Source of the DNA: Phoronis pallida
Taxonomy: Eukaryota; Phoronida; Phoronidae
Length of the DNA stretch: 15,412 bases
Assembly (NCBI GenBank): GCA_028565715.1
Contig: JAOXYC010008902.1
Location: 1-15,412, forward strand
Direction: 5' to 3'
How positions within the stretch are numbered: the first letter of the stretch is position 1; each line of letters starts with the position of its first letter. The notes beneath the pieces were generated by a model. It did not search any database and was not told the origin of the DNA. It worked only from the letters and a program-made list of their open reading frames with translations. Shown here piece by piece: positions 12,201-15,412 of the stretch. A program made the position numbers and the translations under genes.

Positions 12201-15001
12201 TCAGTATTTCATAATTCGACGAACATCCAGTCATTACCGGGGGTCGATCGACTGAAAATAAAATGACAAGTTAAATGAAAAGAAGAAAATTTAATTCGAA
12301 TATATTTGGTATGTAAGGTGTTTTCACATCACCTACCACGGTGCTCAACATTCACAATTCCATGAGAACACAAATTAACTTTTAAGTAACTTTTTTGACT
12401 AACACAAACCAATTTAAAAATTGGTTTGTGTTGTTCTTGACACGAGAGTGCGTGTACCGCATATCCATCCAATCATATCTGCCTTCACTATTTGAACCTT
12501 TCCATGTTACCTACCCCAACATTCAGGTCTTTTTTCAGGCTCCCATTTACTATCTCCATTGCATGTAAGTATAGTGCTATCTCTGAGACTGTCCGGAACT
12601 TTATAGCCATCGTCACATTGGTACTCGCAATTTGACCCGTATGTCTTCACAGAGCAGTTGGTGCCCCCATTAACAATTTGTGGCGGATCCACACACATAG
12701 TAACTGAAATTACACACATAAAACACTTGATATTGAAAACAGAAATTAAAGGAATGGAACTGTGTATTTGAAAATACTTCTGCAGATTATATGAAAATGC
12801 GTGTCTGTAAGAGAATCGACAGGTTATTTTATTGACGCTAGCACTAAATTGTTTACAATAACCGAATCGAGTCAAAAATTTAACGTACGTCTTGCCTTGC
12901 TGCTTCAGTTATGAGCCAATATTTGTTTTCTTCCTGACTTCCTGTCAATTCCGTTATGTTGGTGTCGCCGGTGACATAGGGTTATAGCAATCAACTGGTC
13001 AAATGGTACTCGATACAGCACTACTTAACAGCAGCGAAATTCTTATATTTTTGAAGCATACTAAATTTGCATACATGTAGCTATTCAAAATACTTACTGT
13101 TACATTGCGGCACTACATTCCATTGCCCATCTTCACCACATTCTGCTGTAGTTACAGTTGTTGGAGCATAGCCTTCGTTACACGTGTACGTGCAGGTTGA
13201 TTGGTAACTACTTTCACACGTGTTGTTGATGTGCCCGTTTTGAGGTGGTACCAACGGCTGACATGTGATATCTGTTTGGACAGTAGATCTCGGTGAATTA
13301 GGGATACGTTGTAATCTTGGCACATTGTGGCGTGGGTTTTTTTAATACAAGTTAATTTTGGGTACATTAGTGTGTATCAAGAAAAGCATGATACGTCTAC
13401 TCATACATAACATGATCAATGCAGACTCGTTCTAGCTATTTTGTAGGGGCCAAGTTAATTCAAATTTCATTTCATCAACTTCCACAGAATAGTTTTTTTA
13501 GCACTAATTAGAAGAATATTAAAACTTACAGTCGACGTTGACTCCATATGAACAGCTGGATGATCGCCCAAGTTCTGTATCAGTACCCGTACATGTTACC
13601 TCCGTCCGGCCTTCGCTGACTTGTGCTGAGTCCTCGTGGGTGCAGTGCAGTGGAAGTTGATCCCCCCGAGCCTGGATGATTGGTGTTGGAATGGGGACAG
13701 TCACTGGTAGTGAGCCCGTTTTCACTTCAATGTCATTTGGACAGGAGGTTACTGTGGGGTTTACATCAGCTGAAATGTCATCCTTAACGAATTATCTTAA
13801 CGATAAAACCTGTTTGTGAAATGGTGCTTTCTCAGTAAATAACTCAATGTATTTAATTAAATCATTTCTCATCACGATATTTTTCAAGGACATGAGACCT
13901 CCGGTTGTTCAAGATCGCATGTCAATTCCTCAAAGGTCGTTCATGGGCGGTCAACGATTCTAAATTGAACATCTCATTGTATATTATAAAACACTATACA
14001 AGGATCTCACAAGCTTAAAAGTTTTCCAGTACAGAGTTCATTTTACGATACAGTTCAATATAAGCATAATGATTGGTTTCGGATCTGGCAAACATGAACC
14101 ATTGAACCTGTCAAACATCGTTGTTTTAACATTACCATGTTTAAAAGTGCATCGTGGTCTTGTAAGTCAATACCATTGGAAGAGAGGGACATTTGTTGTG
14201 GACTTACCAAAACATTTAGGTTCTTTACCAGTCGACCATTCCAAGCCTGCCGAACATTTCGGTTTATGATAATCTTCTAAACTTTGAGGTATCGTGAAGC
14301 CAGTGTCACACGTATAGTAACACGATGTACCATAGTTAGAGTTCGCGCATTCAACTTGGCCGTTGACTATTTCTGGTGGATGACCGGAACACGTCCCAAC
14401 TGAGAATGAAATTCAACTTGATTGTATAGGCTACTATAAGAACGTTGTATTAAACTTAGCTTCAAGTTGTTAATGAATACGGGAATTTGCTAGACTGCCT
14501 TTTTTACACTCTGTTGGTCACATAATTTCGAAAACAATGCTTTTTTGAAAGCGTCATGAAAACGACATCCGTCGTTCTATGGGCATTCAACGTCCTACTT
14601 GTATCGTGCCGTGCACATTACGGTTTGGTCTACTAAAATGATCCATATTGCAATATAAATTTGTTTTTGTAATTCAATCCAAGGCCCGGGTTATGGTGAT
14701 ATTGGGTATTGTAAAGGGCTTTGAGTTTCTGAATGAAATTAGAAAAATGCTTATAAATAATATAAGCGTTGTTAAAATGTAACTGTATAGTTTTGATGTA
14801 TAATATGCGTTTACAGGGAACATAAAGGCATACTTTCACAACTCATAGTCTCGTCTTTCCATTCTCCGTCTTCTTGACAATACGGGACATCTCCCTTAAC
14901 GTAGCCTGAATTACATGTGCATTCGCATAGGGTCCCATATATAGCAGGACATTGAAGGCTTCCTCCGTTGTTTGGGGCGCTTAGTGTCTGACACGTTATA
15001 A
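141..15001 (-). CDS. Polydom/SVEP1-like mosaic extracellular protein gene, partial (28 internal exons)
   Basis: One multi-exon gene is inferred by joining 28 minus-strand segments, each flanked by AG on its 5' side and GT on its 3' side. All junctions keep one frame, giving 1,695 codons without a stop. Domains in order: Sushi, Sushi, HYR (three times), Sushi, basic linker, GCC2_GCC3, EGF x2, TSP1 x3, EGF x2, TSP1, Sushi, basic linker, GCC2_GCC3 x2, Ser/Thr-rich x2. The many disulfide domains and N-glycosylation sequons place the product outside the cell or on its surface, probably in adhesion, matrix or humoral recognition; that role is inferred from the domain families. First and last exons, signal peptide and any membrane anchor lie outside the window. 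Splice junctions are read by eye without transcript support. Confidence 0.88.
258..560. other. Intron between E27 and E28
   Basis: 303 bases, AT-rich, with an A-run near 260-270 that is the polypyrimidine tract of the E28 acceptor on the minus strand. The donor-side bases after E27 (534-560) resemble those after E28 (114-140), a trace of the exon duplication. Nothing else seen. Confidence 0.7.
561..677 (-). CDS. E27: Ser/Thr-rich mucin-like exon 1
   Basis: A 117-bp phase 1-1 exon, donor GTAATT. Its 39 residues are dominated by Thr, Ser and Ala: [17 protein letters not shown], then [14 protein letters not shown] and VGSTTAEQ. No cysteine. Such stretches are normally dense with O-glycans and act as rigid stalks between domains. 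NVT is a sequon. The junction to E26 keeps frame. Close duplicate of E28. Confidence 0.8.
678..1161. other. Intron between E26 and E27 with SINE remnant and a small open frame
   Basis: 484 bases. Contains the SINE head at 1025-1092 and, on the minus strand at 731-922, a 63-codon open frame with a hydrophobic N-terminal part (residues 3-20) and an acidic, helical-looking C-terminal part around [11 protein letters not shown]. The frame matches no family I recognise and cannot be joined to the flanking exons in frame because it ends in a stop. Confidence 0.5.
1025..1092 (+). repeat. Degenerate tRNA-derived SINE head
   Basis: TCTAGCTCAGCGCATGG matches an A-box region and GGAGACCTGGGTTTGATC matches the segment before and within the B-box, but a few inserted bases break the T arm. 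The following T-rich tail, TTTTTCTTTTAAATTCA at about 1096-1112, resembles the tail after the copy at 1-76. It lies in the intron between E26 and E27. Confidence 0.5.
1162..1338 (-). CDS. E26: GCC2_GCC3 (ephrin-receptor-like) domain exon 3
   Basis: A 177-bp phase 1-1 exon, donor GTATGT, acceptor after a TTTTCAG-like tract. Landmarks are [39 protein letters not shown] and SAC; NMS is a sequon. It is a tandem copy of E25 and contains no upstream methionine usable as an ORF start, so it is easily missed. Confidence 0.92.
1408..1439. repeat. Short direct repeat, two 13-bp copies
   Basis: GACATTAATGACT occurs at 1408-1420 and again at 1427-1439, a period of 19 bases. It sits in the intron upstream of E26 and looks like a simple local duplication. 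Confidence 0.7.
1532..1705 (-). CDS. E25: GCC2_GCC3 (ephrin-receptor-like) domain exon 2
   Basis: A 174-bp phase 1-1 exon, donor GTGAGA. The pattern [39 protein letters not shown] and TDC is typical of the family. CRPGTYY and FYQP are shared with E26. NQT is a sequon. It follows linker B as E13 follows linker A. Confidence 0.93.
1706..2250. other. Intron between E24 and E25
   Basis: 545 bases. No exon with plausible splice sites, no repeat and no RNA gene recognised. Open frames on both strands around 2043-2225 lack any domain signature. Confidence 0.6.
2251..2424 (-). CDS. E24: linker B, second part
   Basis: A 174-bp phase 1-1 exon, donor GTAAGT. It contains [15 protein letters not shown] (helical), [23 protein letters not shown] and LTGHVC. 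The final INC ... HVC-V before the next exon lines up with VDC ... LHC-V at the end of E12. Sequons NIT, NGT, NFT and NCT are all in 58 residues. A tRNA-like SINE head lies in the intron just upstream of its acceptor. Confidence 0.78.
2425..2996. other. Intron between E23 and E24
   Basis: 572 bases. Holds the minus-strand SINE head at 2506-2577; the remainder, including short open frames near 2710-2970 on both strands, shows nothing recognisable. Confidence 0.6.
2506..2577 (-). repeat. tRNA-derived SINE head, minus strand
   Basis: On the minus strand it opens CGCTGGGTAGCTCAGTTGG (A-box), continues GGAGACCTGGG, and has the B-box-like GGTTGGATTCC with a paired T arm (CTGGG/CCCAG). The outermost five bases pair CGCTG with CAGTG. 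Anticodon-arm pairing is imperfect. It lies in the intron upstream of E24, in the same orientation as the gene. Confidence 0.55.
2997..3266 (-). CDS. E23: linker B, first part (tetrabasic motif)
   Basis: A 270-bp phase 1-1 exon, donor GTAAGT. The sequence [24 protein letters not shown], a helical part around [13 protein letters not shown], then AIRKKRW and, further on, [13 protein letters not shown]. Order and spacing match E11 plus the start of E12: hydrophobic strand, Cys, helix, Cys, four basic residues, second hydrophobic strand. RKKR fits the furin consensus, although Trp in P1' is unfavourable. No named domain recognised; interpreted as the second copy of the linker. Confidence 0.76.
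3267..3649. other. Intron between E22 and E23
   Basis: 383 bases. No second exon equivalent to E11 could be found here, so linker B has one exon fewer boundary at that place than linker A. Nothing else seen. Confidence 0.6.
3650..3874 (-). CDS. E22: long Sushi/CCP-like domain exon preceding linker B
   Basis: A 225-bp phase 1-1 exon, longer than any other Sushi here because of an extended C-terminal part. Landmarks are [34 protein letters not shown], a Trp pair in DWYWNG, then a 15-residue extension to PGCS. Six cysteines. The extension between the Trp and the last Cys resembles what I recall of the polydom Sushi that stands before its GCC2_GCC3 domains. Donor GTTTGT. Confidence 0.83.
4047..4217 (-). 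CDS. E21: thrombospondin type 1 domain exon (TSP1-4)
   Basis: A 171-bp phase 1-1 exon, donor GTAAGT. It keeps all three tryptophans ([11 protein letters not shown]), then [29 protein letters not shown] and SKCP. Lys at the O-fucose position predicts loss of that modification. A perfect 29-bp inverted repeat sits about 33 bases beyond its acceptor. Confidence 0.93.
4218..4615. other. Intron between E20 and E21
   Basis: 398 bases with the 29-bp inverted repeat at its 3' end (gene sense). The remainder is AT-rich and unremarkable. Confidence 0.7.
4252..4311. repeat. Perfect 29-bp inverted repeat (hairpin)
   Basis: The arms 4252-4280 and 4283-4311 are exact reverse complements separated by only two bases (TT). 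Neither flank extends the match. It lies inside the intron between E20 and E21, close to the region where the branch point of E21 should be. It may be the residue of a foldback element. Confidence 0.9.
4616..4747 (-). CDS. E20: EGF exon (last cysteine of EGF3 plus complete EGF4)
   Basis: A 132-bp phase 1-1 exon, donor GTAAGA, the same size as E15. GKNC closes EGF3. EGF4 follows as [39 protein letters not shown] fits the O-fucose site and NAT is a sequon. The T-(I/L)-x-D-C junction between the two EGFs matches E15, which shows the pair was copied as a unit. Confidence 0.9.
4748..5097. other. Intron between E19 and E20
   Basis: 350 bases in which I see no exon, repeat or RNA gene. Confidence 0.6.
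5098..5193 (-). CDS. E19: EGF exon (EGF3, first five cysteines)
   Basis: A 96-bp phase 1-1 exon, donor GTATGT, the same size as E14. It reads [32 protein letters not shown]; the sixth cysteine is in E20. C-QNNGT-C fits the POFUT1 site, and C-x-N-x4-Y-x-C fits the Asn/Asp hydroxylation motif although the usual D-x-D-E start is replaced by prolines. No methionine codon, so it too is hidden from ORF searches. Confidence 0.9.
5368..5538 (-). CDS. E18: thrombospondin type 1 domain exon (TSP1-3)
   Basis: A 171-bp phase 1-1 exon, donor GTGAGT. Landmarks are [18 protein letters not shown] (intact O-fucose consensus), [23 protein letters not shown] and QMCP. The proline-rich loop and HGG are shared with its neighbours. 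The intron before it is short (211 bp). Confidence 0.93.
5750..5920 (-). CDS. E17: thrombospondin type 1 domain exon (TSP1-2)
   Basis: A 171-bp phase 1-1 exon without any methionine codon, so a start-to-stop ORF search would miss it. Landmarks are [40 protein letters not shown] and HPCP. The O-fucose position is Asp (CTRDC) instead of Ser/Thr, so that modification is predicted absent. Acceptor ends in TTTTCAG and the donor is GTGACT. Confidence 0.92.
5921..6319. other. Intron between E16 and E17
   Basis: 399 bases, locally less AT-rich around 6040-6230. A further TSP1 exon was looked for here and not found. Confidence 0.6.
6320..6490 (-). CDS. E16: thrombospondin type 1 domain exon (TSP1-1)
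   Basis: A 171-bp phase 1-1 exon, donor GTAAAA. TSP1 landmarks are [12 protein letters not shown] (WxxW, a C-mannosylation motif, with Phe in place of the third Trp), CTVSCGSG, the RHRNRSC arginine ladder, [14 protein letters not shown] and [12 protein letters not shown] fits the POFUT2 O-fucose consensus C-x-x-(S/T)-C-x-x-G. Confidence 0.92.
6751..6882 (-). CDS. E15: EGF exon (last cysteine of EGF1 plus complete EGF2)
   Basis: A 132-bp phase 1-1 exon, donor GTGAGA. GENC supplies the sixth cysteine of EGF1; then EGF2 follows with [22 protein letters not shown] and PEEFVGDRC. Three NCT sequons are crowded into 44 residues. The C2-C3 loop ends in Asn, so the O-fucose site of EGF1 is absent here. 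Confidence 0.9.
7092..7187 (-). CDS. E14: calcium-binding EGF exon (EGF1, first five cysteines)
   Basis: A 96-bp phase 1-1 exon. With the base carried from E13 it reads [33 protein letters not shown]. The I-D-E-C start and C-x-D-x4-Y-x-C are the calcium-binding and Asp-hydroxylation signatures of cbEGF. C-LNNGT-C fits the POFUT1 O-fucose site. The sixth cysteine comes from E15. Donor GTACGG is chosen over a GTAGGT five bases downstream because only the first keeps phase. Confidence 0.9.
7316..8032. mobile_element. Non-autonomous DNA transposon (MITE-like) with inverted repeats of about 195 bp
   Basis: The left arm (about 7316-7512) and right arm (about 7839-8032) are inverted copies, roughly 80% alike by eye, starting AAGGTTACATGGGAGG and (reverse) AAGGTTACGTGGGAGG. 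Conserved blocks include GATGAGGGATCAAACAATAA and GTCACGTGAC. The core of about 325 bp is AT-rich and has no credible coding frame. A small 8-bp hairpin lies at 7600-7619. The element accounts for most of the longest intron of the gene (7188-8278). Target-site duplication is not clear: TAAA on the left against TTAA on the right. Superfamily unassigned. Confidence 0.85.
8279..8443 (-). CDS. E13: GCC2_GCC3 (ephrin-receptor-like) domain exon
   Basis: A 165-bp phase 1-1 exon, donor GTGAGT. The ephrin-receptor-like cysteine pattern is clear: [35 protein letters not shown] and TECL, close to the family pattern C-P-x-G-x-Y-Q and C-P-x-G-x-x-(S/T). NVT is a sequon. It follows linker A and precedes the first EGF exon, and the intron on its 5' side holds a 383-bp foldback element. 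Confidence 0.92.
8772..9154. mobile_element. Foldback/MITE-like element with 76-bp inverted arms
   Basis: The arms 8772-8847 and 9079-9154 are reverse complements with two differences in 76 positions. They begin AGTTGAAATAAAA and contain GCGACATGTTTCGACGAACC. The 231-bp core shows no domain; open frames in it are shadows of the palindrome. The element fills a large part of the second-longest intron (8444-9350). No target-site duplication is evident. Confidence 0.87.
9351..9633 (-). CDS. E12: linker A, second half
   Basis: A 283-bp exon, phase 0 start and phase 1 end, donor GTGAGT. It opens [14 protein letters not shown], where RGRR is a second possible furin-type site about 20 residues after the one in E11. 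A beta-strand-like [11 protein letters not shown] follows, then a helical part around [12 protein letters not shown], sequons NST, NET and NIT, and cysteines in VDC and LHC. The last Cys-Val joins directly to the SCPPG of the GCC2_GCC3 exon E13, as it does after linker B. Confidence 0.8.
9887..10122 (-). CDS. E11: linker A, first half (Cys-containing, tetrabasic motif)
   Basis: A 236-bp exon, phase 1 at its start and phase 0 at its end, coding 78 full codons. It begins [15 protein letters not shown], has KGSC, an amphipathic stretch around [15 protein letters not shown], cysteines in QTC, NNC and VTC, and ends with the tetrabasic TSRRKRD followed by [12 protein letters not shown] fits the furin consensus R-x-(K/R)-R. 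In polydom/SVEP1, as I recall it, a similar Cys-containing segment with a basic motif joins a Sushi to the GCC2_GCC3 domains. The donor GTATGC was chosen because it joins in frame to E12; an open frame runs on for 45 bases to 9842. No named domain is recognised. Confidence 0.78.
10123..10477. other. Intron between E10 and E11
   Basis: 355 bases. An AT dinucleotide-like tract lies at 10136-10156. No exon or element recognised. Confidence 0.6.
10478..10663 (-). CDS. E10: Sushi/CCP domain exon preceding linker A
   Basis: A 186-bp phase 1-1 exon, donor GTAAGT. The six-cysteine repeat reads [33 protein letters not shown] and QDCV. It follows HYR block 3 and precedes the basic linker, the position that a Sushi also takes in front of linker B (E22). 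Confidence 0.89.
10809..11057 (-). CDS. E9: HYR domain exon (block 3)
   Basis: A 249-bp phase 1-1 exon, donor GTAAGA. HYR landmarks are [50 protein letters not shown] and [14 protein letters not shown]. The DxPPTI start and F-x-I-x-V end are classical for HYR domains. Three sequons (NCS, NIT, NVT) suggest heavy glycosylation. The intron upstream is about 200 bp and the one downstream, 145 bp, is the shortest of the gene. Confidence 0.9.
11260..11448 (-). CDS. E8: Sushi/CCP domain exon (type b, block 3)
   Basis: A 189-bp phase 1-1 exon, donor GTAAGT. Motifs are [34 protein letters not shown] and TPECW, the last two typical of the type b repeat. Sequons NCT and NWT are present. Same length as E5. 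Confidence 0.91.
11664..11831 (-). CDS. E7: Sushi/CCP domain exon (type a, block 3)
   Basis: A 168-bp phase 1-1 exon. The repeat reads [13 protein letters not shown] at its start, then [13 protein letters not shown] and IGCTG at its close, with six cysteines. The donor is GTTTGT, weaker than the GTAAG of most neighbours. Its length equals that of E1. Confidence 0.9.
12000..12251 (-). CDS. E6: HYR domain exon (block 2)
   Basis: A 252-bp phase 1-1 exon, donor GTAAGT. HYR landmarks are [38 protein letters not shown] and [14 protein letters not shown] and VTCTG are shared with E9, which shows close kinship. NVT in that segment is a possible N-glycan site. The usual ELGR of the other two copies is VEMHTH here. 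Confidence 0.9.
12401..12432. repeat. 14-bp inverted repeat
   Basis: AACACAAACCAATT at 12401-12414 and its exact reverse complement at 12419-12432 are separated by TAAA. It lies in the intron between E5 and E6. Confidence 0.8.
12515..12703 (-). CDS. E5: Sushi/CCP domain exon (type b, block 2)
   Basis: A 189-bp phase 1-1 exon. Motifs are [35 protein letters not shown] and RPECW. The donor chosen, GTAGGT, keeps phase 1; a second GT four bases downstream (GTAACA) would shift the frame and is rejected. Its VPDS segment and PECW end match the type b subtype of E2 and E8. Confidence 0.9.
12704..13097. other. Intron between E4 and E5
   Basis: 394 bases. The E5 open frame runs into it for about 170 bases, but no domain residues continue beyond the acceptor. 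Nothing else seen. Confidence 0.6.
13098..13271 (-). CDS. E4: Sushi/CCP domain exon (type a, block 2)
   Basis: A 174-bp phase 1-1 exon, donor GTAAGT. The repeat opens [18 protein letters not shown], continues [11 protein letters not shown] and closes with DGQW and PQCN. Six cysteines. The NNT is an N-glycosylation sequon. It starts with ITCQ exactly as E1 does, which supports these two being copies of the same repeat position. Confidence 0.91.
13530..13769 (-). CDS. E3: HYR domain exon (block 1)
   Basis: A 240-bp phase 1-1 exon encoding an 80-residue HYR (hyalin repeat) domain, an immunoglobulin-like fold found in hyalin and polydom-type adhesion proteins. Visible landmarks are [10 protein letters not shown] near the start, the VPIPTP strand, a central LHC cysteine, [14 protein letters not shown] and the final CSYGVNVD strand. 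The usual family ending resembles V-T-Y-T-A-x-D followed by a Gly-Asn turn; here it has Cys and ELGR instead. Confidence 0.88.
13770..14207. other. Intron between E2 and E3
   Basis: 438 bases without a recognisable exon, repeat or RNA gene. Confidence 0.6.
14208..14399 (-). CDS. E2: Sushi/CCP domain exon (type b, block 1)
   Basis: A 192-bp phase 1-1 exon with donor GTAAGT. The Sushi repeat shows [12 protein letters not shown], then YGTSCYYTC, a GFTIPQS segment, EW and the terminal PKCF. The IP(Q/R)S-type insertion before the fifth cysteine and the aromatic residue after the last cysteine are shared with E5 and E8, marking a distinct Sushi subtype that sits directly before each HYR exon. Confidence 0.9.
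14400..14833. other. Intron between E1 and E2
   Basis: 434 bases containing the possible retroposon tail at 14680-14761; otherwise nothing seen. Confidence 0.6.
14680..14761 (+). repeat. Possible SINE/LINE 3'-tail fragment
   Basis: The segment has GTAAAGGGCTTTGAG at 14711-14725 followed by AGAAAAATGCTTATAAATAA at 14741-14760. This resembles the recurrent tail of several animal retroposons, in which a TGTAAAGCGCTTTGAG-like box precedes a GCGCTATATAAAT-like box. It is decayed, and the assignment rests on memory of that pattern. Confidence 0.4.
14834..15001 (-). CDS. E1: Sushi/CCP domain exon (type a, block 1)
   Basis: A 168-bp phase 1-1 exon; the acceptor CT lies at 15002-15003 and the donor reads GTATGC on the minus strand. 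It encodes one complement-control-protein repeat: opening Cys in ITCQ, the PNNGG turn, the CNSGY core, EDGEW tryptophan and closing SCE. It has seven cysteines rather than the six of the other Sushi exons here, the extra one lying in CECTC. First exon recognised in the window; its upstream partner is outside. Confidence 0.9.
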
Positions 15002-15412
15002 CTAAAACAAAAACGCAATGAATATAACAAACATCATTACATTATTTGTATTTATGTGTATTTATTGAAAAACCCCAAAATTGAGGACATTTAAAAACCA
15101 CATATTATGTGTGTTGTTCGATTAAGACTGGTATAATTGTCGTGCAGCCATTGAGTCTAAACTTGCACGCGCATGTCAATACCAATCAGGCTTCGAAAAA
15201 GTCCTACTTTCGAAACCAAATTTGCCAAATTTACAAAGTATCAGAATTTCGCCTAGAAAGGTAAAAACATTGAAGCCACACACCCGGGTATATTAAGACA
15301 TTAAATCATATGTTTCTTAAAGATACTGTCTCCTTGTTGTTGAGGATCTGGGGTCAAAATTCAAATCAACTAGAAATTTTGTGTATGAGTCCTTTGATGA
15401 ATATAATTAACC
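15002..15412. other. Intron or upstream region 5' of E1
   Basis: 411 bases up to the window edge. E1 begins with a phase 1 acceptor, so this is intron. No further Sushi, HYR or signal-peptide exon is visible. Confidence 0.65.

Overview
The window is eukaryotic, and almost all of it is the interior of one large, intron-rich gene on the minus strand. Evidence for this is a series of short open segments, each bounded by GT-AG splice signals, and together they read as an extracellular, cysteine-rich mosaic protein. The combination of Sushi, HYR, GCC2_GCC3 (ephrin-receptor-like), EGF and thrombospondin type 1 domains, the short introns (about 145 to 1,100 bp) and the embedded tRNA-derived and foldback repeats suggest a marine invertebrate. 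A deuterostome such as a lancelet, hemichordate or echinoderm seems most likely, but a lophotrochozoan cannot be excluded. The sequence alone does not fix the species.

I resolve 28 internal exons, numbered E1 to E28 in transcription order from right to left. They give 5,085 coding bases (1,695 codons) in one continuous frame. No start codon, signal peptide, stop codon or membrane anchor is visible, so the gene runs off both ends. Of 27 introns, 26 are phase 1. The exception is the phase 0 intron between E11 and E12.

Layout, N-terminal to C-terminal (right to left): three copies of a three-exon block Sushi-a, Sushi-b, HYR (E1-E3, E4-E6, E7-E9); a further Sushi (E10); a cysteine-containing linker with tetrabasic motifs (E11-E12); a GCC2_GCC3 domain (E13); two EGFs on an exon pair (E14-E15); three TSP1 domains (E16-E18); a second EGF exon pair (E19-E20); a fourth TSP1 (E21); a longer Sushi (E22); a second copy of the tetrabasic linker (E23-E24); two GCC2_GCC3 domains (E25-E26); and two tandemly duplicated Ser/Thr-rich mucin-like exons (E27-E28). 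The order HYR, Sushi, basic linker, GCC2_GCC3 recalls vertebrate polydom/SVEP1. The TSP1 and EGF insert and the second linker copy do not, so I call the gene polydom-like and assign no symbol.

The introns hold mobile-element remains: a roughly 717-bp element with inverted repeats near 195 bp (about 7316-8032), a 383-bp foldback element with 76-bp arms differing at two bases (8772-9154), a perfect 29-bp inverted repeat (4252-4311), a smaller 14-bp one (12401-12432), three tRNA-like SINE heads (1-76, 1025-1092, 2506-2577) and a possible retroposon tail (14680-14761). I saw no prokaryotic genes, CRISPR array or rRNA.
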